This document shows, piece by piece, positions 34,885 to 43,874 of a stretch of DNA of 64,000 nucleotides. This stretch comes from Acidovorax sp. RAC01. GTDB lineage: Bacteria > Pseudomonadota > Gammaproteobacteria > Burkholderiales > Burkholderiaceae_C. The notes under the pieces were generated by a model, which saw only the letters and a program-made list of their open reading frames with translations, was not told the origin of the DNA and did not search any database. The stretch is taken from contig NZ_CP016447.1 of assembly GCF_001714725.1 (NCBI RefSeq), positions 3,091,001 to 3,155,000 of the forward strand. Direction: 5' to 3'. The first letter of the stretch is position 1; every line of letters begins with the position of its first letter. The position numbers and the translations under genes are program-made.

Positions 34885-36723
34885 TCAATCCCCCATCACC
34901 ACCCCTTCACGCCGTGGGTCGGCCCCACCCATCCACAGCTTCTTGCCATGCGCATTGCCGCGGGTGATGGCCTGCAGGCCGCTGGTCATGGCCTGTTCGC
35001 GCACCTCGGCGCCGCGGGCGCGCAGGGCTTCCACGGTGGCGGGCGGGAAGCGTTTTTCTTCCAGCAGTGTGGGGCCGTTCATGGAGCCGAAGTTGGGCAG
35101 GTTGATGGCCTGCTGGGGCATCAGGCCCCAGTTGAAGACGCCGTACAGCGTCTTGGCGGTGTAGTGGATGATGGCCGCGCCGCCGGGGCTGCCGCCGCTC
35201 ATCAGCAGCTCGCCGGTGGTCTTGTCGAACACCAACGTGGGCGCCATGGATGAGCGCGGGCGCTTGCCGGGCTGCACGCGGTTGGCAATGGGCTGGCCTT
35301 GCGCGTCGGTGGGGGCAAAGCTGAAGTCGGTGAGCTCGTTGTTCAGCAGGAAGCCCTTGACCATTTGCCGCGCGCCAAAGGCATCCTCGATGGTGGTGGT
35401 CATGGCCACGGCGTTGCCGTAGGCATCAACGATGCTGATGTGGCTGGTGCCGTATTCAGGCTGGTCGGGCATGGGGGCGTAGCTGATCTTCACCGCGCCG
35501 GGGTTGCCTGGCTGGGCCACCTTCAGGCTCTGCGCGCCGATGAGCTTGGCGCGCTCTGCGAGGTACGCGGGGGCGAGCAGGCTGGTCCAGCTACCGCCCG
35601 GAGGCTGTACAAAATCAGGGTCGGCCACATACTTGGCGCGGTCGGCAAAGGCCAGGCGCGCGGCCTCGGTGTACAGGTGCAGCCAGTCGGCGCTGGGCAA
35701 ACCATCTTGCAGTGGCTTGGCGGCGGCGTCGGTGTTCTTCAGGATGCCCAGGATTTGCCCGATGGCAATGGCGCCCGAGCTGGGCGGCGGAAAGCCGCAC
35801 ACGCGGAAGTCCTTGGTCTGCACCTGGTAGTCGTGGCACAGGGCCTCGCGCTTTTTGGGCTGGTAGCTGGCCAGGTCGGCCATGCTGAGCTTGCCGGGGT
35901 TGGTGGGGTGCTTTTGCACCTTGTCGACGATGGCCTGGGCGATCTCACCTTCGTGCAGGGCCTTGCTGCCTTCGGTGGCGATGCGGCGAAGCACGGCGGC
36001 CAGCTCGGCGTTGCGCAGGTTGAAGCCCACGTCGCGCGCGTCGCCATCGGGCTTGTAGAAGTAGGCGGCGGCCACCGGGTCTTTCTTGAGGTGGGCGTCT
36101 GCCTTGACCAGGGTGTGCAGCCGCGCACTGACCTTGAAGCCGCCTTCGGCCAGTGTGATGGCGGGCTGGAACAGGGTGGCCCAGGGCAGCTTGCCGTGCT
36201 CCTTGTGGGCCAGCTCCAGCATGCGCACGATGCCGGGCACGCCCACCGAGCGGCCTCCCACCACCCCATCAATGAGGGGGATGGGCTTGCCGTCGGCGCC
36301 GAGGAAGAGCTTTTCATCGGCCGCGGCTGGTGCAGTCTCGCGCCCGTCGTAGGCCTGCACGGCCTTGCCACTGCTGTGCAGCAGGAAGGCGCCACCGCCG
36401 ATGCCGCTGGACTGCGGCTCCACCAGCGTCAGCACCATCTGCACGGCAATGGCCGCATCCACCGCCGAGCCGCCAGCCTTGAGGATCTGGTAGCCCGCGT
36501 CAGTGGCCAGCGGGTTGGCGGCAGCCACGGCAAACTTTTCGGTGGCCCAGCCGGGCTTTTCGGTGTAGCCCGATGAGCCCTCGGGTTGGGCGGGCACGCT
36601 GTAGGCAAACGGCGCCGTGGCGGGGGCGCTGGCGCAGCCGGCCAGCACGGCCGCGATGGCCAGCACGACCGGGGCGGTCAGGCGCAGGGGGGTGATCGGC
36701 AGGTGCGCGTTGTACGTCGGCAT
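34885..36723 (-). CDS. ggt: Gamma-glutamyltranspeptidase
   Basis: 612 residues. It cleaves the gamma-glutamyl bond of glutathione and related compounds outside the cytoplasm. The signal ends in VLAGCAS with C30, so this is a lipoprotein version. Substrate-binding GRETAP motif near the N-terminus is present, and the autocatalytic threonine is T426 in GTSHISIVDAYGNAVAMTTTIE, where the precursor splits into large and small subunits. The oxyanion glycines (SGGSPGG) follow. ATG 36723 has AAGGAG eight bases upstream. Its end faces the lipoprotein gene. Confidence 0.95.
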   Translation of the reverse strand: MPTYNAHLPITPLRLTAPVVLAIAAVLAGCASAPATAPFAYSVPAQPEGSSGYTEKPGWATEKFAVAAANPLATDAGYQILKAGGSAVDAAIAVQMVLTLVEPQSSGIGGGAFLLHSSGKAVQAYDGRETAPAAADEKLFLGADGKPIPLIDGVVGGRSVGVPGIVRMLELAHKEHGKLPWATLFQPAITLAEGGFKVSARLHTLVKADAHLKKDPVAAAYFYKPDGDARDVGFNLRNAELAAVLRRIATEGSKALHEGEIAQAIVDKVQKHPTNPGKLSMADLASYQPKKREALCHDYQVQTKDFRVCGFPPPSSGAIAIGQILGILKNTDAAAKPLQDGLPSADWLHLYTEAARLAFADRAKYVADPDFVQPPGGSWTSLLAPAYLAERAKLIGAQSLKVAQPGNPGAVKISYAPMPDQPEYGTSHISIVDAYGNAVAMTTTIEDAFGARQMVKGFLLNNELTDFSFAPTDAQGQPIANRVQPGKRPRSSMAPTLVFDKTTGELLMSGGSPGGAAIIHYTAKTLYGVFNWGLMPQQAINLPNFGSMNGPTLLEEKRFPPATVEALRARGAEVREQAMTSGLQAITRGNAHGKKLWMGGADPRREGVVMGD

Positions 36724-36838
36724 GGGGGAGGTCTCCTTCGATGGGCGGAAGCGGCCATGGTAAGCGGGCCTGCGTTGGCCCGCGGGCGGAGTTACACCAA
36801 CATACATCGCGTGGTTTAGGGATGATTTTGGGCGCCAG

Positions 36839-36878
36839 GGCTTGTATTTATTGACCTGATAGCTATCAAAATAATAGC
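36839..36878. repeat. GCTAT-N7-ATAGC intergenic repeat, copy 4, with long left flank
   Basis: The core gctat-caaaata-atagc is at 36862-36878. The flank GGCTTGTATTTATTGACCTGAT matches that of copy 2. The element lies in the 165-base spacer between the end of phoD and the start of ggt, ten bases from the phoD stop codon. Confidence 0.8.
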
Positions 36879-36888
36879 AATTAGTGAT

Positions 36889-38466
36889 TCAGGCCGCCAT
36901 GGGCCCGGGGTGGCCGTCGTCCACCACAAAGCGTGCCTGGATGGCGGCGCCGCTGTCTGCGCGCAGCGGGTCGTCCACCACGCGCAGGGTGGTCATCCAG
37001 CGGGCGGGGGTGATGTCGGCCAGGCCGTAGCCGCGCTGGTCGGGCCGCGCCAGCAGCACATGCGGGTTTTGGCGGGCGATGGCGTTCACCTTGTCTTGCG
37101 TGGTGCCGGCGCGCGAGCTGATGGAGGTGCCGCAGAACTCGCTGGCCAGCACGGGCGAGCCGGTGCGCAGCGGCTTGGCCTGCACGCGGCAGACGTAGTT
37201 CTGGTGGATGTCGCCGCCCAGCAGCACGGTGTTGCGCGGCGCATGGCCTGCCACCGAATGCAGCAGGCGGGCGCGGGCGGCGGGGTAGCCGTCCCAGCTG
37301 TCGGTGGGGACCAGGCCCGAAGGGTACTGGCGGGCCGAAAAGAGCGTCTGCTGCGCGATCACGCTCCAGCGGGTGGCATCCGTAGTGCGCGCATCCGCGG
37401 CCAGGCCGGTATCGAGCCAGCGCTCCTGCGCGGTGCCCAGCAGGGTCCGGGCCGGGTCGGCCAGCGTGGGGCAGTCGGCCGGGCGCACCGCCCCTGCGCC
37501 TGTGGTGTCGGGCTGGCGGCAGGCCTGCCAGCTGCGGTACTGGCGTGTATCCAGCAGGTGGATGTGTGCCAGCCGGCCCCAGCGCAGACGGCGGAACACC
37601 TGCAGGGTGCTCCACGGCGCGCCGCCTGCGGCGCTGGCCAGCGAGGCCGCACGCAGCGGCATGTTTTCGTAAAACGCCTGCCAACCTGCGCTGCGCTGCG
37701 CGCCAAAAGCCGCAGGGTCGCTGCCGCGCCCCGCTTCGGCGGCGTAGTCGTTTTGCACTTCATGGTCGTCCCAAGTCACCGCCCAGGGGCAGGCCGCGTG
37801 GGCCGCCTGCAGGTGCGGATCGCTCTTGTACAGCGCGTAGCGGTCGCGGTAGTCGGCCAGGGTGCTGGCGTGGCGCAAGCTGTGCGTGCGCGCCAGTCCA
37901 TCGGTGTTGCGCGGGGTGGCGTATTCGTAGATGTAGTCGCCCAGAAACAGCACCAGGTCGGGCTCATCTGACACCAGGTGCCGCCACGCGGCGTAGTGCC
38001 CGTGCTCCCAGCGCTGGCACGATGCGAACGCCACCCGGAGTTTCTGCGTGAGCACATCGGCAGCAGGCGCGGTGCGCGTGCGCCCGGTGGCGCTCACGGC
38101 ATCGCCCAGCATGAAGCGGTAGTGGTACCAGCGGTCGGGCGCCAGGCCCGCCACCTCCACATGCACGCTGTGCCCAAGGTCGGGGCTCGCCACAGCCTGG
38201 CCTTTTTGCACGATCTGCGCAAACCGTGCATCGTGCGCCACCTCCCACCGCACGGTGTGCGGGGCCTGCATCTGCGCCGGGTCGGCCAGCACCAGCCGCG
38301 TCCACAGCACCACACCGTCGGGGGCCGGGTCGCCACTGGCCACTCCCAGTGCAAACGGGTTGGATTGCAGCGCGGGCGGGTTGCTCCATGCCCAGCGGGG
38401 CAGGGCGGTGGCCGCTGCGGCCCAGGCTGCGTGCTGCAGAAATACGCGACGCTGGTATGGGTTCAT
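36889..38466 (-). CDS. phoD: PhoD-type alkaline phosphatase / phosphodiesterase
   Basis: 525 residues. A twin-arginine-like export signal (QRRVFLQHAAWAAAATALPRWAWS) precedes the PhoD N-domain (FALGVASGDPAPDGVVLWTRL) and the metallophosphatase domain. Metal-binding motifs are FASCQRWEHGHYAAW, LFLGDYIYEY, WDDHEVQNDYA and LLGGDIHQNYVCRV. Such periplasmic enzymes release phosphate from organic esters, using Ca and Fe. ATG 38466 begins the signal peptide. A GC-rich hairpin lies upstream; ggt follows upstream-to-downstream order on the same strand after a repeat-containing spacer. No pho box was recognised. Confidence 0.92.
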   Translation of the reverse strand: MNPYQRRVFLQHAAWAAAATALPRWAWSNPPALQSNPFALGVASGDPAPDGVVLWTRLVLADPAQMQAPHTVRWEVAHDARFAQIVQKGQAVASPDLGHSVHVEVAGLAPDRWYHYRFMLGDAVSATGRTRTAPAADVLTQKLRVAFASCQRWEHGHYAAWRHLVSDEPDLVLFLGDYIYEYATPRNTDGLARTHSLRHASTLADYRDRYALYKSDPHLQAAHAACPWAVTWDDHEVQNDYAAEAGRGSDPAAFGAQRSAGWQAFYENMPLRAASLASAAGGAPWSTLQVFRRLRWGRLAHIHLLDTRQYRSWQACRQPDTTGAGAVRPADCPTLADPARTLLGTAQERWLDTGLAADARTTDATRWSVIAQQTLFSARQYPSGLVPTDSWDGYPAARARLLHSVAGHAPRNTVLLGGDIHQNYVCRVQAKPLRTGSPVLASEFCGTSISSRAGTTQDKVNAIARQNPHVLLARPDQRGYGLADITPARWMTTLRVVDDPLRADSGAAIQARFVVDDGHPGPMAA

Positions 38467-38555
38467 GGGCGGCTCAAAGAATGCGCGGCGATGGATACGG
38501 GCGTGGCCGAGGTCAGCGGCCACCGCGCAAGGGCCGCCCCGCCGCGCTGGTGGCG

Positions 38556-38579
38556 TCCCCCTCCCGCAGGAGAGGGGGA
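38556..38579. repeat. C/G-run hairpin in the phoD upstream spacer
   Basis: TCCCCCTC (38556-38563) and GAGGGGGA (38572-38579) pair around CCGCAGGA. It is followed by AGGCGCCGAAGGCGACTC, which also folds. It lies between the end of the diguanylate cyclase gene's downstream region and phoD. T-rich tails are absent; it looks like one of the GC-rich palindromes spread in such genomes. Confidence 0.45.
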
Positions 38580-38615
38580 AGGCGCCGAAGGCGACTCAGG
38601 GGGTGTTTCACCGCC

Positions 38616-40154
38616 CTATGCCGCCATCACCCGATTCTTGCCCGACCGCTTGGCCAGATACATGCCCTGATCGGCGCGGCGGATGGCGTCGCTGCTGTCT
38701 TCGCTGTCGTGGATCTGTGCCACACCAGCACTGAAGGTGATCAGCACCTTTTCGGCCCCCTGCAGGAAGAACCGCGTGGTCAGCTCGCGCTGCAGCCGTG
38801 TCATGGCCGATACTCCGCTTTCCACCGTGGTGTCGGGTAGCACCAGCACAAATTCCTCGCCGCCGTAGCGGGCCAGCAGGTCTTGCGGGCGCATGACCGA
38901 GCGCGTGACCTCAGCCAGGTGCACCAGCGCGGCGTCACCCACCGCATGGCCCAGCCGGTCGTTGATGGTCTTGAAGTTGTCCACGTCGAGCAGCGCCACG
39001 CACAGCGGCGAGCCCAGGCGGCGGGCGCGGGCGATCTCGCGCTCCATGGCTTCGTCCAGACCCTTGCGGTTGAGCGAGCCCGTCAGCGGATCGTGCCGCG
39101 CCTGGGCGCTGGCGCGGTCCAGCTCCTGCTGCAGGCGCTCGACCTCGGCGCGCTTGAGTTCGGTGCGCTCGCGCAGGTCGCTCAGTTCCTCATTGGCCAC
39201 GCGGCTGTCAAGCGCCATGGCGCGCGTGGCGCCCATCACTTCCTGCAGCACGGGCGCAATCTCTTCGAGCGTGCTGGCCTTGCCGATGAGTTCGGCGCAG
39301 CGCTCCATGGTGCCCTGGTAGGTGGTGCTGGAGGCCGTGATGCGGGCCAGGCGTTCGATGAACGCAGCCAGCATTTCCTTCATCTGCTCCTGCGCCTCGA
39401 CGGTGCGGGCCTTGGCCTCGGTCTGCTTGAAGATCACGTCCTTCAGGCGGCGCTGCACGTCGTCGAGCCGCCGCAGTGTGAGTGGCGGCGTCGAGGCGGC
39501 CATCAGCGCCTCGGCCTGGCCCAGCAGCCAGCGGTCTTCGGCGCTCAGCACCGCAATGTTCTCGAACACCATCTGCAGCAACTGCAGCAGGCTGGCGCGG
39601 ATGGCGGCCTGCTCTTCAGTGGCAAACGACAGCCGGTAGGCAAAGTTGCCCAGCATGAGCTGCGCCGTGCTGATGGGCGGTGACGGGTCCTTGAGGAACG
39701 TCATGAGCTGCTGCGCCATGTCGATGACGCGGGGATCGTCCTCGCCCAGGGCGGGCAGCGTGTTGTCGATCAGCCGGGCGAGGGTCTGGGCAAACTCTTC
39801 CGGGATCACGCCAGCGGGCTGCGTGATGCCTTCTGCACCCTTGTCCGCCGTAGCGCCGGCCGCGGGGCTCAGCCCCAGGTTGGCATAGCCCACCAGCACG
39901 CTCTGCAATGCGGACCAGTCCTTCTGGTTGACCGCGCGCTCGAACTGGCCGAGCAGCCGCTTCTGGGCTGGCGTCTGCCCGGGCAGGATGCGAAGGATAT
40001 GGTGCAGCGGGCCGTCCGGGAACGGCTGGGGGCTGCGGGTACCCGCGATCTCGTCGTAGATCGCGAGATAGTTGTCGGGCGTGGGCGGCAACCGGCGCGC
40101 AGCCAGTTGCTTCAATGTCTCGCGGGCGATTTCGGAAGGTTGTCGGTCGGCCAT
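38616..40154 (-). CDS. Diguanylate cyclase (GGDEF domain)
   Basis: 512 residues, soluble. The N-terminal 330 residues are helical with no family I can name and start with ETLKQLAARRLPPTPDNYLAIYDEIAG. A coiled coil (LRERTELKRAEVERLQQELDRASAQA) leads into the GGDEF domain, whose active loop is RYGGEEFVLVLP. Five residues before it is RPQD, an RxxD inhibitory site that binds c-di-GMP, so product feedback is expected. It converts two GTP to cyclic di-GMP. The activating signal is unknown; no EAL domain is attached. Confidence 0.93.
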   Translation of the reverse strand: MADRQPSEIARETLKQLAARRLPPTPDNYLAIYDEIAGTRSPQPFPDGPLHHILRILPGQTPAQKRLLGQFERAVNQKDWSALQSVLVGYANLGLSPAAGATADKGAEGITQPAGVIPEEFAQTLARLIDNTLPALGEDDPRVIDMAQQLMTFLKDPSPPISTAQLMLGNFAYRLSFATEEQAAIRASLLQLLQMVFENIAVLSAEDRWLLGQAEALMAASTPPLTLRRLDDVQRRLKDVIFKQTEAKARTVEAQEQMKEMLAAFIERLARITASSTTYQGTMERCAELIGKASTLEEIAPVLQEVMGATRAMALDSRVANEELSDLRERTELKRAEVERLQQELDRASAQARHDPLTGSLNRKGLDEAMEREIARARRLGSPLCVALLDVDNFKTINDRLGHAVGDAALVHLAEVTRSVMRPQDLLARYGGEEFVLVLPDTTVESGVSAMTRLQRELTTRFFLQGAEKVLITFSAGVAQIHDSEDSSDAIRRADQGMYLAKRSGKNRVMAA

Positions 40155-40282
40155 GTGCAGACAGCAGGATCGGAGCGAAAACGCGAGTGTGACACAGCGT
40201 TACGCACCGTGCGGCGCGAGTTGGCCCGGGGGCACGCAGGCCTGCAGAGGGTGTGGGCGCCCTGCAAGCCGCGCACTGTCGG

Positions 40283-41257
40283 TCAGTTCACCATCACTAA
40301 TTTGCCCATCACCCCGCGCGATCCCATATGGGCATAGGCGGCCGGCAGTTCGGCCATGGGCATGGTGCGGTCGATCACGGGCTTGATCTTGCCCTGGGCA
40401 TACCACTGGGCCAACTCGGCCATCATGGTGGCGTTGGCCTTGGGTTCGCGCTTGGCGAAGTCGCCCCAGAACACGCCCACGATGGACGCGCCCTTGAGCA
40501 ATGCCAGATTGAACGGCAGGGCGGGAATGGGGCCCGAAGCAAAGCCCACCACCAGGTAGCGGCCGCGCCAGGCGATGGAACGGAAGGCCGGCTCGGCAAA
40601 GTCGCCGCCCACGGGGTCATAGATCACGTCCGGGCCCTTGCCGTCGGTCAGCGCCTTGATGGCTTCGCGCAGGTTTTCCTTCGAGTAATTGATGACCGCG
40701 TTGGCCCCGATGGAGGTGCACAGCGCGCATTTCTCGTCGCTGGAGGCCGCCGCAATCACCCGAGCGCCCATGGCCTTGGCAATCTGGATGGCGGCTGTAC
40801 CTACGCCGCCGGCAGCGCCCAGCACCAGCACCGTCTCCCCGGCCTTGAGCTGGGCACGGTCGACCAGCGCATGGTGCGACGTGGCGTAGATCATGATGAA
40901 TGCGGCCGCATCCACATGCGAGAAACCGTCCGGCAAAGGCATGCAGAGCGCAGCAGGCGCAAGGGTGTGCGTACCAAAGCCACCCGTGCCCGAGAGGCAG
41001 GCCACGTTCTGGCCCACCTGCAGGTGCTTGACGCCTTCGCCCACGGCAGCCACCACCCCCGCATATTCGGAGCCCGGCACAAAGGGCAGCGGCGGCTTCA
41101 TCTGGTACTTGTTCTGCACGATCAGCAGGTCGGGAAAGTTCAGGCTGGCGGCCTTGATCTCGATGAGCACTTCGCCGGCCTTCGGGGTCGGGGTGGGCAG
41201 TTCTGTCCAGTTGAGTGCGTCGACGCCCGTGGGGTCTGTGCAAAGCCAAGCGTGCAT
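40283..41257 (-). CDS. Zinc-free NADPH:quinone oxidoreductase-like dehydrogenase
   Basis: 324 residues of the medium-chain dehydrogenase/reductase family. GroES-like N-terminal part (GEVLIEIKAASLNFPDLLIVQNKYQMKPPLPFVPGSEYAG), nucleotide-binding GAAGGVGTAAIQIAKAMGARVIAA. It lacks the zinc-ligand pattern of true alcohol dehydrogenases, so a quinone or enone reductase is likely. ATG 41257 has AGGAGA eight bases upstream. It is divergent from surE, with 122 bases between. Confidence 0.9.
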   Translation of the reverse strand: MHAWLCTDPTGVDALNWTELPTPTPKAGEVLIEIKAASLNFPDLLIVQNKYQMKPPLPFVPGSEYAGVVAAVGEGVKHLQVGQNVACLSGTGGFGTHTLAPAALCMPLPDGFSHVDAAAFIMIYATSHHALVDRAQLKAGETVLVLGAAGGVGTAAIQIAKAMGARVIAAASSDEKCALCTSIGANAVINYSKENLREAIKALTDGKGPDVIYDPVGGDFAEPAFRSIAWRGRYLVVGFASGPIPALPFNLALLKGASIVGVFWGDFAKREPKANATMMAELAQWYAQGKIKPVIDRTMPMAELPAAYAHMGSRGVMGKLVMVN

Positions 41258-41349
41258 GGGGAAAGTCTCCTGTCTGTGGTGGTCGGCATGATAGGCGCGG
41301 CCCTCGGGCAGGCAATGTCCCACGGGCGACGACTGCGGCAGGGCCCACC

Positions 41350-41355
41350 TACAAT
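41350..41355 (+). promoter_or_regulatory. -10-like box TACAAT upstream of surE
   Basis: CCTACAATCC lies 24 bases before the surE start; no convincing -35 is visible. If used, the leader would be under 20 bases. Confidence 0.35.
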
Positions 41356-41379
41356 CCGTTGCAACCTTCCGCATCACCC

Positions 41380-42168
41380 ATGAAAATCCTGATTTCCAAC
41401 GACGACGGTTTCCAGGCGCCCGGCATCGTCGCGCTGCACGACGCGCTCAAGACGCTGCCCGGCGTCGAGGTCGAGGTGGTGGCCCCCGAGCACAACAACA
41501 GCGCCAAGTCGAACGCGCTCACCCTGCACTCGCCGCTGTATGTGCACAAGGCGGCCAACGGTTTTCGCTACGTGAACGGCACCCCGGCCGACTGCGTGCA
41601 CATTGCGCTGACCGGGCTTTTGGGCTACCGGCCCGACCTGGTGGTCTCGGGCATCAACAACGGTGCCAACATGGGGGACGACACCATCTATTCAGGCACC
41701 GTGGGCGCGGCCATGGAAGGCTACCTGTTCGGCATCCCGGCCATTGCGTTTTCACAGGTGGACAAGGGCTGGGGCGAGCTGGATGCGGCTGCAGCCAAGG
41801 CGCGCGAGATCGTCGCGCAGATGCACGCCCAGAGCCTGATCGGTGAAACCCCCTGGCTCCTGAATGTGAACATCCCCAACATGCCGCTCGCGGCCATGCA
41901 GCCCATCAAGTTGTGTCGCCTGGGACGGCGCCACGCGGCAGAGCGCGTGATCGTGCAGGAAAGCCCCCGCGGCGAGGCCATGTACTGGATCGGTGGCGCG
42001 GGTGCGGCCAAGGACGATGCCGAAGGCACCGACTTTCATGCCACGGCGCAGGGCCACGTGTCGATCACGCCGTTGAAGGTGGACCTGACCGACCACGACA
42101 ACCTGGGCTACTGGGCCCAGACAGCGTCGGCCATTGCTTCCGGGGCGGCAGCCGCCCCGGCTGCGTAA
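41380..42168 (+). CDS. surE: 5'/3'-nucleotidase SurE
   Basis: 262 residues. Metal-dependent phosphatase of nucleoside monophosphates and short polyphosphate. The metal site starts with NDDG (D8, D9); other motifs are VVAPEHNNSAKSNALTL, VNGTPADCVHIAL, LVVSGINNGANMGDDTIYSGTVGAAMEG. First gene of the surE-pcm-nlpD unit; its TAA overlaps the ATG of pcm (TAATG). Confidence 0.96.
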   Translation: MKILISNDDGFQAPGIVALHDALKTLPGVEVEVVAPEHNNSAKSNALTLHSPLYVHKAANGFRYVNGTPADCVHIALTGLLGYRPDLVVSGINNGANMGDDTIYSGTVGAAMEGYLFGIPAIAFSQVDKGWGELDAAAAKAREIVAQMHAQSLIGETPWLLNVNIPNMPLAAMQPIKLCRLGRRHAAERVIVQESPRGEAMYWIGGAGAAKDDAEGTDFHATAQGHVSITPLKVDLTDHDNLGYWAQTASAIASGAAAAPAA

Positions 42169-42929
42169 TGCAGCGGCGCCCCGGCTTCCCTGCGCGCCTG
42201 CCGGGTGCCGCCGCGCCAGCGCCGGTGCGTGCAGCCGCAGTACCCGCGGCAGCGTCGGCTGTGCCGTCAGGCGTGGGGCTGGATTCGGCTGCGGTGCGCG
42301 CGCGCATGGTCAGCAAACTGGCGGCGGGCGGCATCACGTCGGCTGCAGTGCTGCAGGCCATGGCCGCGGTGGAGCGGCACCGTTTTGTGGACAGTGCACT
42401 GGTGAATCAGGCGTACGAGGACACCAGCCTTCCCATCGGGTTGGCGCAGACGATTTCCAAGCCCAGCGTGGTGGCACGCATGTGCGAGCTGCTGCTGGGT
42501 GCCGAGTCGGCTCGGGCCCAGGGACTGGGTCGTGTACTGGAAATCGGAACCGGCTGTGGTTATCAGGCGGCTGTGCTCAGCCACCTGGCCCGCGAGGTGT
42601 ACACGGTGGAGCGCCTCCGTGCGCTGCACGATAAGGCGCGCCACAACCTGCGGCCGTTTCGGCTGGCCAATGTGCATCTTTTGCTGGGCGACGGCATGGT
42701 GGGCTACGCCAAGGGCGCGCCGTACGCCGCCATCATTTCGGCCGCCGGCGGGGAGGCTGTGCCGCAGGAGTGGTGTGACCAGCTGGCCGTGGGTGGCCGT
42801 CTGGTGGCCCCCATGGCGGTGGCCAGCGGGCAGCAGATGTTGCTTGTGATCGACAAAACCCCGCACGGATTGAAACAAAACGTGCTCGAGCCCGTGCATT
42901 TTGTCCCCCTAAAATCGGGGATTGCCTAA
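42168..42929 (+). CDS. pcm: Protein-L-isoaspartate O-methyltransferase
   Basis: 253 residues. It methylates isoaspartyl residues in damaged proteins with S-adenosylmethionine, starting their repair. The first 45 residues are Ala/Pro-rich, unlike the E. coli protein. Then comes the family core: AVERHRFVDSALVNQAYEDTSLPIG, QTISKPSVVARMCELL, SAM-binding VLEIGTGCGYQAAVLSHL, VNVHLLLGDG-type segment and LEPVHFVPL. The ATG overlaps the surE stop codon by one base, so translation is coupled. nlpD follows after nine bases. Confidence 0.95.
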   Translation: MQRRPGFPARLPGAAAPAPVRAAAVPAAASAVPSGVGLDSAAVRARMVSKLAAGGITSAAVLQAMAAVERHRFVDSALVNQAYEDTSLPIGLAQTISKPSVVARMCELLLGAESARAQGLGRVLEIGTGCGYQAAVLSHLAREVYTVERLRALHDKARHNLRPFRLANVHLLLGDGMVGYAKGAPYAAIISAAGGEAVPQEWCDQLAVGGRLVAPMAVASGQQMLLVIDKTPHGLKQNVLEPVHFVPLKSGIA

Positions 42930-42938
42930 AGGGGAAGA

Positions 42939-43874
42939 ATGCTTATGTTCGCATCGCGTGGTCTTGTGGTCGGGTTGACTGTTGCACTGGCGGGCCTTGC
43001 GCTCACCGGTTGTGGCACCCGTCTGAACAGGGCACCAGTGGAAGATCGAGGCACATCCACCTCTGCAGCTCCGGCAGCGCCTGCGGCGTCGCACAGCGGC
43101 GAGGTTGTCGTCACTCCCGTCAAGCCTTTGCCAGGCGCCGAGAATGCTGGCAAGCCCGGCTACTACACCGTCAAGCAGGGGGATACCCTCATTCGCATCG
43201 GGCTCGAATCAGGTCAGAGCTGGAAAGACATTGCCCGGTGGAACAACCTGGAAAACGCCAACCTGATCGAGGTGGGTCAGGTGTTGCGCGTGCTGCCACC
43301 GCCGCCCCCATCGCAGGCGGTGGCTTCTGATACGGGGGTGGTGACGCGTCCGGTGACATCGTCGCCAGTGGCCGCTGGTGCAGCGCCTGGTCCTGCGAGC
43401 GCTCCCCTGTCAGCAGCCAGCGGTGCCAAGCCTGCTGCATCTGCCACGGCAGCGCCCGCTGCTGCGCCAGCACCCGCCGCTGCAGCGCCTGCTGCTGCGG
43501 GCGACGACGACCTGGGGTTCATCTGGCCGGCTTCGGGCTCGCTGATTGCCGGTTTTGACGAGGCCCGCAACAAGGGCTATGACATCGCCGGCAAGGCTGG
43601 CGACCCGGTGCTGGCCGCTGCGGACGGGCGCGTTGTGTACGCAGGTGCCGGCCTTCGCGGGTATGGCAACCTGGTGATCCTCAAACACAACAACACCTTC
43701 CTCACCGCTTATGCGCACAACCAGACGTTGCTGGTGAAGGAAGACCAGGCGGTGCGCAAGGGGCAGAAAATCGCCGAGATGGGCAGCACCGACGCAGACA
43801 GGGTGAAGCTGCACTTCGAGATCCGCCGCCAGGGCAAGCCGGTGGACCCCTCGCGCTACCTGCCCGCACGTTGA
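42939..43874 (+). CDS. nlpD: LysM/M23-domain lipoprotein NlpD, amidase activator type
   Basis: 311 residues. Signal peptide with lipobox LALTGC (C25), LysM domain (YYTVKQGDTLIRIGLESGQSWKDIARWNN) near 75-118, an Ala/Pro/Ser linker, then the M23 fold. The zinc site is degenerate: NKGYD replaces HxGxD and KLHFE replaces HxHFE. So it should not cut peptidoglycan itself but activate an amidase at the division site, as NlpD does with AmiC. AAGGGGA precedes ATG 42939. Third gene of the surE operon; rpoS, which usually follows, is absent. Confidence 0.93.
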   Translation: MLMFASRGLVVGLTVALAGLALTGCGTRLNRAPVEDRGTSTSAAPAAPAASHSGEVVVTPVKPLPGAENAGKPGYYTVKQGDTLIRIGLESGQSWKDIARWNNLENANLIEVGQVLRVLPPPPPSQAVASDTGVVTRPVTSSPVAAGAAPGPASAPLSAASGAKPAASATAAPAAAPAPAAAAPAAAGDDDLGFIWPASGSLIAGFDEARNKGYDIAGKAGDPVLAAADGRVVYAGAGLRGYGNLVILKHNNTFLTAYAHNQTLLVKEDQAVRKGQKIAEMGSTDADRVKLHFEIRRQGKPVDPSRYLPAR

